This document shows positions 25,111 to 33,961 of a stretch of 40,052 nt of DNA, piece by piece. The stretch lies in assembly GCA_013816895.1 (NCBI GenBank), contig JACDDR010000029.1, positions 1-40,052 of the forward strand. Direction: 5' to 3'. A program made the position numbers and the translations under genes. The stretch is from Bacteroidota bacterium. Its GTDB lineage: Bacteria > Bacteroidota > Bacteroidia > B-17B0 > Aurantibacillaceae. The notes beneath the pieces were generated by a model that saw only the letters and a program-made list of their open reading frames with translations, made no database searches and was not told the origin of the DNA. The number at the start of each line of letters is the position of its first letter. The first letter of the stretch is position 1.

Positions 25111-26235
25111 ATGAAAACATCAACTCTAAAAAAACTTCTTTCCGTTTGTTTAATGACCTCCTCTTTTTTTGTCAACTCACAAAATAAAAACAAACAAAGT
25201 CTTACGGTTTTAAACATTGATTCAAAAAATGTTACAGCCGACGCCAACACCATGGGAAACATGATCCGGATTGAACTTGAGAAACTGGATAGTTTTGCTG
25301 TGATGGATCGCTATGATGTAGCTTACATGATAGAAAAAAATAAAATAAACGTAACCAATTGTTATGGGCAAACCTGCCTTACCGAAATCGGCGCTATCAT
25401 TGGATCAGACAAAATGTTTGGAGGAACAGTTGAACAGATGGGAAAATCAATAATGGTTACTTACCGTTTAATAAATGTGAAAGAAAAAAGAATTGAGAAA
25501 ACTTACGTACACGAATTTCTTTATTTACCCGAAGAGATACAGAACATTGTGAAGCTGTCGGTTGCCGATATGTTTGGAAGAAGCGTGGATAAAGCACTCA
25601 TGGACAAATTAAGCAAGCCCTTCGAATTTGATAACAGCAATAACAACCCCAATGAAGACCGGTTAAGACTTGACGGGCCGCGGATGGGTTTTGTGAGTTA
25701 TACCGGAGAACTATATGACCGTATCTCTGAAAGCAAGTCCACCGGAGGTTTTGGCGCATTCCCGGTGATGTTCCAGTTTGGTTATCAGTTTGAAAAACAA
25801 TACCTGAACGAAGGAAAAGTGCAGGCCTTGTTTGAATTTATTCCGATGATCACAGGACTTGACCAGGGTTATTTTATTCCAAGTGCAACCCTTTTACATG
25901 GCATAAGAAGCAACATAAACGGCTGGGAATTTGCATTTGGCCCTACCTTTAATCTTATGCCAATGGCCAATGGATATTATGATGAAAATCACGCATGGCG
26001 GTTAACCAGCAGCTGGGGTAACAATCCGGATAATTCAGGCAAAACAATTCCTTTTCAAACCGAAGACAGGCTTGACAGCAGAGGAACCTATTTACTTCAT
26101 AGCGCCTTTGTTCTGGCTGCAGGAAGAACATTTAAATCAGGCAAACTCAATATACCGGTGAACGCTTTTGTGATTCCGGGGAAAGACGGATGGAGGTTTG
26201 GGATTTCGTTTGGGTTTAACGCCAAAAATAAATAA
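25111..26235 (+). CDS. CsgG/TolB-N-like secreted envelope protein
   Basis: The 374-residue product has a signal peptide ending near F-V-N-S-Q. Residues about 30-170 resemble the CsgG/LpoB/TolB N-terminal fold: LTVLNIDSKNVTADANTMGN, then IELEKLDSFAVMDRYDVAYM, then a Cys pair in NCYGQTCLTEIGAIIGSDKM and GTVEQMGKSIMVTYRLINVK. In this fold a small domain reads or assembles envelope complexes; the exact Bacteroidota role is unknown. Residues about 190-374 alternate aromatic and hydrophobic strands (GFGAFPVMFQFGYQFEK, WRFGISFGFNAKNK) like a small outer-membrane barrel or lipocalin-like sheet. A strong terminator follows, so it is monocistronic with its own promoter. The domain calls rest on pattern only. 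Confidence 0.7.
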   Translation: MKTSTLKKLLSVCLMTSSFFVNSQNKNKQSLTVLNIDSKNVTADANTMGNMIRIELEKLDSFAVMDRYDVAYMIEKNKINVTNCYGQTCLTEIGAIIGSDKMFGGTVEQMGKSIMVTYRLINVKEKRIEKTYVHEFLYLPEEIQNIVKLSVADMFGRSVDKALMDKLSKPFEFDNSNNNPNEDRLRLDGPRMGFVSYTGELYDRISESKSTGGFGAFPVMFQFGYQFEKQYLNEGKVQALFEFIPMITGLDQGYFIPSATLLHGIRSNINGWEFAFGPTFNLMPMANGYYDENHAWRLTSSWGNNPDNSGKTIPFQTEDRLDSRGTYLLHSAFVLAAGRTFKSGKLNIPVNAFVIPGKDGWRFGISFGFNAKNK

Positions 26236-26618
26236 GCAAAAACTTTTCATTACAGATCCAAATTGTAAACACAAGTTAACTGAGTGCCATGAAAGAATCA
26301 AAATTCACAAAGGACAACGGATTATAGTTCTACTTTATACTCAATACACGAACTGAAAATTTTTTTATAAAAAATGATCTTCTCAAAAACCGGTAACCCC
26401 AGCTGTATTTAAAGCCAACGGGGCTACCGGTTTTCTTTTGCCTACATGACAGTATGATTTAACGGCCTAATTATAAGGTGCAGAAAAAGACCTTCCTAAA
26501 TTTTTGCGGAACCCGTTGATCATGATCTCTCCCCTTGTAACACTTAACAAAATGATTAAAATACCTGGTTTCATAGCACATTCCCTTCACAATTTATTAC
26601 CTTTAAAAACGTTAATAT
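26236..26618. other. 383-base gap without a gene
   Basis: The gap holds the terminator of the upstream gene and, at 26598-26605, TACCTTTA, one base from the promoter consensus, 13 bases before the next ATG. An AT-rich inverted repeat (ATTTTTT-TAT-AAAAAAT, about 26359-26376) precedes the terminator. Reading frames here are short and have no protein-like features. I see nothing else. Confidence 0.6.
26386..26438 (+). terminator. Strong intrinsic terminator of the CsgG-like gene
   Basis: AAAACCGGTAACCCC (26386-26400) and GGGGCTACCGGTTTT (26420-26434) pair at 14 of 15 positions around a 19-base loop, followed by CTTTT. Confidence 0.8.
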
Positions 26619-29600
26619 ATGGTGTGTGTGAAGCGTTTAGCGGTACTTATCCTTCTTTCTTTTATTACCTTAAAAGGAACCGCGCAGCTATTTACCCCAA
26701 CCAAAAAAAAATTATTTAAAATTCTCAGCGATACGCTGGTACTTGATTCATTAAGCCTTGTGCCGGGCAGTGTGAACTTTAAGAGCTTTCCTGCACTGGA
26801 TTCGCTGGAGCAACCCGTTCTTAATTACAAGCAGCACGCGCTTATTTTTCGTGGAAAAAAACCGGACAGCATCCTCGTTGCTTACAAAAGATTTCCCTTT
26901 GATTTTGAGCACCGCTATTTTCACAGGAATCCGAATACGCTGTTTACCGATCTCTCTCGTCCCAATAACCCTTACACGATTACCTATACAAATTCCACCC
27001 GTCAGGATTTTTTGTTGCAGGATGATGGATTAACTAAAAACGGAAACGTGAGTCGTGGAATCACATTCGGCAATAACCAGGATGTAGTGGTAAACTCAAA
27101 TTTAAATTTACAGGTAAGCGGTAAACTTACGCCGGAGATCGACATGGTGCTGGCTGCGACCGACAACAACATCCCTTTTCAGGCCGATGGCACAACCGCG
27201 CAGTTGCAGGAATTTGACAAGGTTTTTATCCAGTTGAACAACACCAGCACACGGTTGGTAGTTGGAGATTACCAGCTCTCGCGACCACAGAACAGTTACT
27301 TCATGAACTTTTATAAACGCGCGCAGGGCGTGTATCTTGAAAATGTTTATACCGACAGCACCCTGAAAAAACCGCTTACTTTTAAAACACAAGTGTCGGG
27401 CGCAGTATCCAGAGGAAAGTTTGCCCGGCAGGTTTTCTTTGGCATTGAAAACAACCAGGGCCCTTATCGCTTACGCGGAGCGGATAATGAACCCTTTATT
27501 ATTGTTTTAAGCGGAACCGAACGGATTTTTATTGATGGAAAACTATTACAACGCGGCCAGGAAAATGATTACATTATTGATTACAACAGTGGTGAATTAA
27601 CGTTTACCGCAAGGCAAATTATAACAAAGGATAAACGGATCGTTGCTGAGTTTCAATACGCGGAAAGAAATTACGCACGCTCGCTATTTTTTTTCGGTGA
27701 AGAAATGTCGGGAAAAAGAGCCAAAGGATTTATTAATTTTTACAGCGAGCAAGATAACAAGAATCGCCCCCTGCAGCAAACGCTTAGCCAACCGCAAAAA
27801 AATATTTTAATCGGAATTGGCGATACCCTTCAAAAGGCTTATTATTCGGGAGTAGAAGCGGCTGCTTACAATAACAGCGATGTGTTTTACCGCCGCACCG
27901 ATTCATTGGTGAATGGTATTCTCTATAAAAGCGTTTACATTTACAGTACGCTTGAAGACAGTGCTAAGTACCGTTTGAAGTTCAGTAACGTGGGTGCAGG
28001 CAATGGTAATTACAACCAGGTAAACACAGCGGCTAACGGCAGGGTCTATCAATGGAAAGCTCCTGTAAATGGCGTCCTACAGGGAAGTTTTGAACCGGTG
28101 ATCCCTCTGGTAACGCCTAAACAAACACAAATGCTCACAGCCGGATTTTCCTATTCGGTAAGTCCCAACAACACCTTAACTGTTGAAGGAGTATATACTA
28201 AAAACGATGTGAACCGCTTCAGCACTTCCGATAAAGGCAATGATGAAGGAAGTGGCGTTAAAGTAATAAGTAGAAATCAGGAGATCCTTCGTACTGATAC
28301 TTTGAAGCGTGAAACCAAATTAATTTATAATGTGAATTATGAATTCATTCAAAAACAGTTTACACGAATCGAACGATTCAGAAGCATTGAATTTGAACGC
28401 GACTGGAACAGACCATTATCTACCTTGCTGGTAAACGACCAGCACCTGGCCAACGCCGAGATTGGCCTTCTTAAAACGGGTAGCTCCGCATTAACTTACG
28501 GATTTAATGTGTTCAGTGAAGGAAACAATTACACGGGATTAAAACATAATGTAGTAGCAAGTCACCAGCAAAATAAATTCACTTCGCTGTATTCCGGCTC
28601 CTATCTGCTTACCAATGATAACGCAAATATCCAGCTTACCGAATTTTACAGACACAAAACGCTTTTTACGAAGAAAATCGAAAAAATAAAATTATCCTAT
28701 TCAGATGAATTTGAAAATAACCTGTTCAAACACGCATTTACAAAAAATCTATTACCCCGCTCCTATCAGTTCTGGGAATGGGAAGCAAGCATATCGAATG
28801 CCGATAGTACCAGGAATAAAATAAAACTCTTTTACAAAGAACGAAGAGATAAACTCGCTTACGGAAAGGATTTGAAAGATAGCACCTATGCCCAGAACAT
28901 TGGCGTGCAGGCTTCCATCTATTCTATAAAAAACAATCCTATTACAGTATTGGTAACGTACCGCAAGCTTGAATTAAAAAATGTGGTCGGAACTTTCCTA
29001 AAACCCGATAACACTTTATTGAATCGCCTTGAATATAATCCCCGTTATTTTAAAGGATTCATCACCATGGGAATTTTTTATGAAACCGGTTACGGCCTTG
29101 AAAACCGCAAAGAATTCTATTACCTGGAAGTAGCGCCGGGACAAGGTCAGTACGGGTGGAACGATTATAACGGCAATTCCATTAAGGAGGTAAACGAGTT
29201 TGAAGTGGCGCAATTCAGCGACCAGGCAAGGTTTATCCGCATTTATACACCTACCAATAATTACATAAAAGTGCTGCAAAACCAAATGAGTGTTTCTCTT
29301 AATTTAAGACCATCCGCTATTTTAAAAAATCCCAAACATGCAGGAGGTAAGTTCGCGAACCGTTGGATCATTCAAACCGCAATGCGCGTTGACAATAAGA
29401 CATCCGACAATAAAAGTCTCGATAATTTTAATCCCTTTCTGGATGTAAATGACACGCTGTTAATTGCCAGCAACAATAATTTACGCCAGAGTGTGTTTTT
29501 CAACCAGGCCTCGCCCGTGTTTGGCGCAGACTACACCTATATTAATAATCAGTCGAAACAGCTACTCACCAATGGCATCGAAAAAAGAACGTTATTATCG

Positions 29601-30116
29601 CACGAAATAAAATGGCGGTATAATTTTTTGAAAGCCTGGTCGGTAAACAGTAATACCATTTTTTCGCAAAAAGGAAATCGCTCGCAGTTATTCTCCACCC
29701 GGAATTACCTTATTGAATCGTATGAAACGGAACAACGGTTAATTTACCAGCCCAACACATACTTCAGAATTAGCGGCATATACAAATACACCCAAAAACA
29801 AAATATTATTGAAGGAGGTTTGCAAAAAGCCTTATTACGTACTTACGCAGTGGAACTGAAATTTAATCAAACCGAAAAAGGAAGTTTAACCGGACGCGCA
29901 GATTTTATACAGATCCATTATAACGATGATCAAAGCAGTCCGGTTTCTTATGAAATGCTCAATGCTCTGAATAAAGGCGACAACTACACCTGGGAATTAA
30001 GCTACCAGCGAAACTTAAGTAATAACATACAGATAAGCATTAATTATAACGGAAGAAAAACGCCTCACGTGAACGCTGTACATTTAGGTGGCGCGCAGGT
30101 AAGGGCGTATTTTTAA
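26619..30116 (+). CDS. Large predicted outer-membrane protein of an unnamed Bacteroidota family
   Basis: This 1165-residue protein has a signal peptide (KRLAVLILLSFITLKGTAQ) and is otherwise dominated by beta strands with alternating polarity and many Tyr, Phe and Asn, as in a large outer-membrane barrel. A recognisable block is SRGITFGNNQDVVVNSNLNL (about 146-165), then VFIQLNNTSTRLVVGDYQLS and RIFIDGKLLQRGQENDYIID (about 304-323). From memory, the pattern F-I-D-G-x-L-L-x-R-G-x-x-x-D-Y-I-I-D-Y-N-x-G-E-L-T-F-T recurs in large surface proteins of Bacteroidota and related phyla. I cannot name the family or its function. There is no T9SS tail. It does not reach the size of SprA and has no visible SprA organisation. 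The start could be ATG 26619 or the in-frame GTG at 26631. Confidence 0.75.
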   Translation: MVCVKRLAVLILLSFITLKGTAQLFTPTKKKLFKILSDTLVLDSLSLVPGSVNFKSFPALDSLEQPVLNYKQHALIFRGKKPDSILVAYKRFPFDFEHRYFHRNPNTLFTDLSRPNNPYTITYTNSTRQDFLLQDDGLTKNGNVSRGITFGNNQDVVVNSNLNLQVSGKLTPEIDMVLAATDNNIPFQADGTTAQLQEFDKVFIQLNNTSTRLVVGDYQLSRPQNSYFMNFYKRAQGVYLENVYTDSTLKKPLTFKTQVSGAVSRGKFARQVFFGIENNQGPYRLRGADNEPFIIVLSGTERIFIDGKLLQRGQENDYIIDYNSGELTFTARQIITKDKRIVAEFQYAERNYARSLFFFGEEMSGKRAKGFINFYSEQDNKNRPLQQTLSQPQKNILIGIGDTLQKAYYSGVEAAAYNNSDVFYRRTDSLVNGILYKSVYIYSTLEDSAKYRLKFSNVGAGNGNYNQVNTAANGRVYQWKAPVNGVLQGSFEPVIPLVTPKQTQMLTAGFSYSVSPNNTLTVEGVYTKNDVNRFSTSDKGNDEGSGVKVISRNQEILRTDTLKRETKLIYNVNYEFIQKQFTRIERFRSIEFERDWNRPLSTLLVNDQHLANAEIGLLKTGSSALTYGFNVFSEGNNYTGLKHNVVASHQQNKFTSLYSGSYLLTNDNANIQLTEFYRHKTLFTKKIEKIKLSYSDEFENNLFKHAFTKNLLPRSYQFWEWEASISNADSTRNKIKLFYKERRDKLAYGKDLKDSTYAQNIGVQASIYSIKNNPITVLVTYRKLELKNVVGTFLKPDNTLLNRLEYNPRYFKGFITMGIFYETGYGLENRKEFYYLEVAPGQGQYGWNDYNGNSIKEVNEFEVAQFSDQARFIRIYTPTNNYIKVLQNQMSVSLNLRPSAILKNPKHAGGKFANRWIIQTAMRVDNKTSDNKSLDNFNPFLDVNDTLLIASNNNLRQSVFFNQASPVFGADYTYINNQSKQLLTNGIEKRTLLSHEIKWRYNFLKAWSVNSNTIFSQKGNRSQLFSTRNYLIESYETEQRLIYQPNTYFRISGIYKYTQKQNIIEGGLQKALLRTYAVELKFNQTEKGSLTGRADFIQIHYNDDQSSPVSYEMLNALNKGDNYTWELSYQRNLSNNIQISINYNGRKTPHVNAVHLGGAQVRAYF

Positions 30117-31234
30117 TTTTCACTGCCTTTACGGGAAGCGTGGACCTTCAATCTGTCTTTGATTTTGATAAAAGGTTCCTCAATAACTTTATAAAATAAC
30201 CATCCAAGTATGATCGAGAAAATAAGCACAAGCACGTAAAGCAGGGGCGGGGCATATTTTCGGGGATCAGAGAAAATTTCGAGGTTCAAAAAAAATACAA
30301 TTACGATTTCATGGGTCATATAAAGGCTAAATGAAATCTTACCAAGGAAAGACAAAATCCTGTTCTCCATACCTGATACTTTATGCTTATTGAGATACAG
30401 AATAATAACAGCAAACAAAATGGAAAAATGAACATAAATAAATAATTCACGTTTCAATGTAACAAAACAAACCAATAATAATAACAGTGCGAGGTAAATT
30501 GTTTTTCTATTGATTTTTTCTAGAACACTGTGCTTTTCGTGAACCAGGAAGGCCGCATAACATCCCATAAAGATGCACTCGAATCTTGATAAGGCCATTA
30601 AACTAAGAAAATGGTCTGCATAATAGCGATCCACAAAAAACACATAAAAAAGTTTAACGGCAACTAAAACCGCGGATAAAAACAGCAGCCAGTTCTTTTT
30701 AATTCGGGCATAATAAATACAAACGGGAATAAGCAGATAAAACATTTCTTCTACACCTATTGACCATGCAGGTTCCGCAAAGGGTAGTACTATTCCCTGA
30801 GAAAGCGGCACCTGCGGTAAAAGAAAATAATAATATGGTGCAACCTGCTGTATTATTTGTCTGCCATCGGTTACGCGTTCAGGTAAAAAATAATGGAGCG
30901 ACTCAATATATGGAAGCAAAAATATGCTGATAAAAATAATAAGGTAATATAATGGGAAAATACGCAGGACTCTTTTCAAATAAAACAATCTGATCTTGCG
31001 GGAAGCTGGGGCTATGGGTTTATCTTTTTCCCTGAGCAGGTTGCCTGTAATTAAAAAACCGCTCAGCACAAAAAATCCTGATACACCTATCTTTCCTAGA
31101 TGGAAAAAAAAGGGGTTAAAAAAATGGTTGGGAAGTGAAAAATTATGCCTGATGTATTCAATATGTGTGAACACAACCATCAGCGCAAAAATTCCCCGGA
31201 GAGAATCAAAGCTCCTGTTTCTTTGTGATACCAC
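30113..31234 (-). CDS. Acyltransferase-3 (OafA/NodX-type) membrane protein
   Basis: The 373-residue integral membrane protein has about ten transmembrane helices. It opens with the family signature F-D-S-L-R-G-I-F-A-L-M-V-V-F-T-H (catalytic-type His near residue 23) and has KIGVSGFFVLSGFLITGNLL (about 48-67), followed by basic FYLKRVLRIFPLYYLIIF and AEPAWSIGVEEMFYLLIP. Members transfer acyl groups, often acetyl, to sugars of lipopolysaccharide, capsule or wall from the periplasmic side. The start is GTG at 31234; no ATG is available in frame nearby. It lies 22 bases after the psd stop on the same strand, so both are probably cotranscribed for envelope-lipid or glycan work. The end overlaps the convergent outer-membrane protein gene by four bases. 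Confidence 0.92.
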   Translation of the reverse strand: MVSQRNRSFDSLRGIFALMVVFTHIEYIRHNFSLPNHFFNPFFFHLGKIGVSGFFVLSGFLITGNLLREKDKPIAPASRKIRLFYLKRVLRIFPLYYLIIFISIFLLPYIESLHYFLPERVTDGRQIIQQVAPYYYFLLPQVPLSQGIVLPFAEPAWSIGVEEMFYLLIPVCIYYARIKKNWLLFLSAVLVAVKLFYVFFVDRYYADHFLSLMALSRFECIFMGCYAAFLVHEKHSVLEKINRKTIYLALLLLLVCFVTLKRELFIYVHFSILFAVIILYLNKHKVSGMENRILSFLGKISFSLYMTHEIVIVFFLNLEIFSDPRKYAPPLLYVLVLIFSIILGWLFYKVIEEPFIKIKDRLKVHASRKGSEN

Positions 31235-31256
31235 TAATGTATTTGATTTATGTTGA

Positions 31257-31913
31257 TTAAAGTTCTCCTAAAACACTTTGCGAACCTCTCACCACATCGC
31301 CAATTTTTACATTTAATTTTGTTCCTATCGGGAAGAACAGATCTACCCGCGATCCGAATTTAATGAAACCCATTTCCCCGCACTGCTCGGCCTTATCGCC
31401 TTCCTTTACATACCATACGATCCTTCGTGCCAATGCTCCGGCAATCTGGCGAAAAAGAATTTCAGTTCCATTGGCGTGTTTAACAACAATAGTCGTGCGT
31501 TCGTTATCGGTACTGCTTTTTGGTTCCCAGGCTGCAAGAAATTTACCCGGGTGATATTTGAAAAATGTAACAAGGCCACTGATGGGGTAACGGTTAATAT
31601 GCACATTAACAGGGCTCATAAAAATACTTACCTGCAAGCGTTTGTCTTTGAAGTATTCAAGCTCGGTAGTTTCTTCAATCACTACCACTTTTCCGTCGGC
31701 CGGGGCAATGATAAGGTTGTCTCCCGTTTTAAATTCGCGGGTTGGGTCTCTGAAGAACTGAACGATAATAATTGTCAGAAAAGCGCTTAAAATATAAGCA
31801 AACCAGTGTGCTACAGCATAGGTCGGAAAAAAATGGTGTCCTATAAAAATCAGGATAGCGCTAAATACTAATACGATCAACAAGCTTGCGTAACCTTCTT
31901 TGTGAAATTTCAT
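31257..31913 (-). CDS. psd: Phosphatidylserine decarboxylase, short type
   Basis: This 218-residue enzyme makes phosphatidylethanolamine from phosphatidylserine at the inner membrane. It is the short form of the family, common in Bacteroidota, with two N-terminal transmembrane segments (about 12-50). Family blocks are PADGKVVVIEE (about 75-85), FMSPVNVHINRYPISG (about 97-112) and the self-cleavage site Gly187-Ser188 in IKFGSRVDLFFP, where Ser becomes the pyruvoyl cofactor. All key parts are present. On the minus strand an exact TATCTTTG box (31938-31931) ends 17 bases before the ATG. It is divergent from icd and upstream of the acyltransferase gene. Confidence 0.94.
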   Translation of the reverse strand: MKFHKEGYASLLIVLVFSAILIFIGHHFFPTYAVAHWFAYILSAFLTIIIVQFFRDPTREFKTGDNLIIAPADGKVVVIEETTELEYFKDKRLQVSIFMSPVNVHINRYPISGLVTFFKYHPGKFLAAWEPKSSTDNERTTIVVKHANGTEILFRQIAGALARRIVWYVKEGDKAEQCGEMGFIKFGSRVDLFFPIGTKLNVKIGDVVRGSQSVLGEL

Positions 31914-31930
31914 TTAAAAATATTAATGTT

Positions 31931-31938
31931 CAAAGATA
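31931..31938 (-). promoter_or_regulatory. TATCTTTG -7 box of psd
   Basis: Exact TAnnTTTG match on the minus strand, 17 bases before the psd ATG. A TTG lies too close upstream to be a standard -33 box. Confidence 0.5.
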
Positions 31939-31973
31939 ATGGTTTAAAATCAATAAAATTCCGGCGAAAAAAC

Positions 31974-32003
31974 TTGGTAAATACATAAGCTTTTCTACAT
32001 TTG
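31974..32003 (+). promoter_or_regulatory. Full -33/-7 promoter of icd
   Basis: TTG (31974-31976), a 19-base spacer and an exact TACATTTG (31996-32003). It is the best-formed plus-strand promoter in the window and lies 29 bases before the icd ATG. Confidence 0.75.
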
Positions 32004-32032
32004 TTGTTCTAAAAATCAAAACTTCTGAAATC

Positions 32033-33271
32033 ATGAGTAAAATTAAAGTAGCCAATCCCGTAGTAGAGCTTGACGGTGATGAAATGACACGGATTATCTG
32101 GAAATTCATTAAAGATAAATTGATTGTTCCTTATCTTGATATTGATATTAAATACTTCGACCTTGGAATGGAACACCGCGATGAGACCAACGACCAGGTG
32201 ACTGTTGATGCTGCTGAAGCCATTAAAAAATACCAGGTGGGAATTAAATGCGCTACCATTACTCCCGATGAAGCACGTGTAAAAGAATTTAACCTTAAAC
32301 AAATGTGGAAGTCGCCAAACGGCACTATCCGTAATATTCTTGACGGAACTGTTTTCCGCGAGCCAATCGTTTGTAAAAATGTTCCACGTTTAGTTACCAA
32401 CTGGACTTCCCCGATCATTGTAGGACGTCATGCTTTTGGCGATCAGTACAAGGCAACGGATTTCGTTATTCCGGGAAAAGGAAAATTAACCATGAAATTT
32501 GAAGGTGAAGACGGAAAAGTAATTGAGCATGAAGTGTTCAAATTTACCGGAGCCGGTGTGGCAATGGGCATGTACAACCTTGAAGAATCTATCAAAGGAT
32601 TTGCACACTCATGTTTTAATGTTGCATTGAATAAAAAATGGCCTTTATATTTATCTACTAAAAATACTATTCTTAAAAAATACGATGGTCGCTTTAAAGA
32701 TATTTTTGAAGAGATCTACCAAAAAGACTACAAATCGAAATATGAAGCAGCGGGCATTGTTTACGAACATCGCCTGATTGACGACATGGTTGCGAGCGCT
32801 TTAAAATGGAACGGAAGTTTTGTTTGGGCCTGTAAAAATTATGATGGCGACGTTCAGTCCGATTCAGTAGCACAAGGTTTTGGATCGTTAGGATTAATGA
32901 CTTCGGTATTAATTACACCAGACGGAAAAATAATGGAAGCAGAAGCGGCACACGGAACAGTAACACGTCACTTTCGCGATCACCAGGCAGGTAAGCCAAC
33001 TTCTACCAACCCAATTGCAAGTATTTTCGCATGGACAAGAGGTCTTGAATTCCGCGGTAAATTAGACGGAAATAAAGAACTTGTACATTTCGCTCAAACG
33101 CTTGAAAAAGTTTGCGTTGAAACCGTTGAAAGCGGTAAAATGACAAAAGATCTTGCAGTGTGCGCGCATGGAAATAATGTGAAACATGGCGAACACTATT
33201 TGTACACTGAAGAATTCCTTGGAGCTATTGACTCCAATCTTAAAGTAGCGCTTTCAAGAGCCACAGCATAG
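32033..33271 (+). CDS. icd: NADP-dependent isocitrate dehydrogenase, homodimeric class II
   Basis: The 412-residue enzyme oxidises isocitrate to 2-oxoglutarate with NADP in the cytoplasm. It is the eukaryote-like class, not the Escherichia coli class. It opens [20 protein letters not shown], has the substrate loop [20 protein letters not shown] (about 94-113), [14 protein letters not shown] (about 129-142) and the cofactor region [12 protein letters not shown] (about 304-315). The Arg at the end of the last block is an NADP-phosphate contact in relatives. Length is normal and nothing is missing. It is flanked by its own promoter and terminator, as expected for a strongly expressed TCA enzyme. 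It shares the divergent control region with psd. Confidence 0.96.
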   Translation: MSKIKVANPVVELDGDEMTRIIWKFIKDKLIVPYLDIDIKYFDLGMEHRDETNDQVTVDAAEAIKKYQVGIKCATITPDEARVKEFNLKQMWKSPNGTIRNILDGTVFREPIVCKNVPRLVTNWTSPIIVGRHAFGDQYKATDFVIPGKGKLTMKFEGEDGKVIEHEVFKFTGAGVAMGMYNLEESIKGFAHSCFNVALNKKWPLYLSTKNTILKKYDGRFKDIFEEIYQKDYKSKYEAAGIVYEHRLIDDMVASALKWNGSFVWACKNYDGDVQSDSVAQGFGSLGLMTSVLITPDGKIMEAEAAHGTVTRHFRDHQAGKPTSTNPIASIFAWTRGLEFRGKLDGNKELVHFAQTLEKVCVETVESGKMTKDLAVCAHGNNVKHGEHYLYTEEFLGAIDSNLKVALSRATA

Positions 33272-33287
33272 AGTTTATATTTTTTTC

Positions 33288-33318
33288 AAAACCCTGCGTA
33301 AAACACGCGGGGTTTTTT
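33288..33318 (+). terminator. Intrinsic terminator of icd
   Basis: AAAACCCTGCGT (33288-33299) and ACGCGGGGTTTT (33305-33316) pair with one wobble around a 5-base loop, and the T-tract continues to 33318. It starts 16 bases after the icd stop codon. Confidence 0.88.
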
Positions 33319-33439
33319 ATTTTATATTTTAAGATCATTTCAAAAATTGTTAATTCTTTCAAGAAAGTGGGAATTTAAATACCCATGTTTTATGTTTTTA
33401 ATACTGCAATTTTAGCACGTAAAAATTTGAATAGCATTT

Positions 33440-33880
33440 ATGATAAATGATTTTGAGTTATCCCTTGAAGAAGGAAACCCGGTTAATATATTCTCTTTTA
33501 TAATGGACTTGCATTCCATACCCCCTATAACATCAGGGCAAACCCTTAGTGTAGAGAAGTATATTCCTTTAAACGCCCTCGTGAAGAGTGTCGCGTTTAA
33601 GGACGCTAATTTTGAGAATGGCTACCTTAACATCTATTCCTGCCGTTTTGAAAACGGAAAATGTGTTGTTTACATATTTGGAAATTTAAAAGGTCAACTG
33701 CTCAAAACATCCATTGATTTTAAAATAGAAACCCTCAGAGATTTTGATCTTCTTAATGAAAAAATAAATTTCATTTTATCAAAAAGTAAAAATATTTTAA
33801 AAAGCTATTATAAGGCAGGCAAGCTAAAAAACATAGAGCATCACCTTCTGGCTTTTTTAAGCGACAGGCAAACTGGTTAG
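33440..33880 (+). CDS. Unknown small cytoplasmic protein
   Basis: I do not recognise this 146-residue protein. It has no signal peptide and no transmembrane segment. A first half with short strands (NGYLNIYSCRFENGKCVVYI at about 61-80) leads to a helical, Lys-rich C-terminal part (INFILSKSKNILKSYYKAGK, about 110-129). The strand-rich then helix-rich order could be a small ligand-binding or adaptor fold, which is inference. The start is ATG 33440 with no clear promoter. It lies between the icd terminator and the helicase-nuclease gene, on the same strand. The helicase gene has its own TAnnTTTG box, so the two need not be cotranscribed. Confidence 0.6.
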   Translation: MINDFELSLEEGNPVNIFSFIMDLHSIPPITSGQTLSVEKYIPLNALVKSVAFKDANFENGYLNIYSCRFENGKCVVYIFGNLKGQLLKTSIDFKIETLRDFDLLNEKINFILSKSKNILKSYYKAGKLKNIEHHLLAFLSDRQTG

Positions 33881-33949
33881 GCCAACAGTTCGAGTTGCCT
33901 AGTTTAATACTTTGTTAACCACTTTTTCCAACAGGGCACAATATTCGTT

Positions 33950-33957
33950 TATCTTTG
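33950..33957 (+). promoter_or_regulatory. TATCTTTG -7 box of the helicase-nuclease gene
   Basis: Exact TAnnTTTG match whose last G is five bases before the GTG start at 33962. No -33 TTG at the normal distance. Confidence 0.5.
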
Positions 33958-33961
33958 ATAA

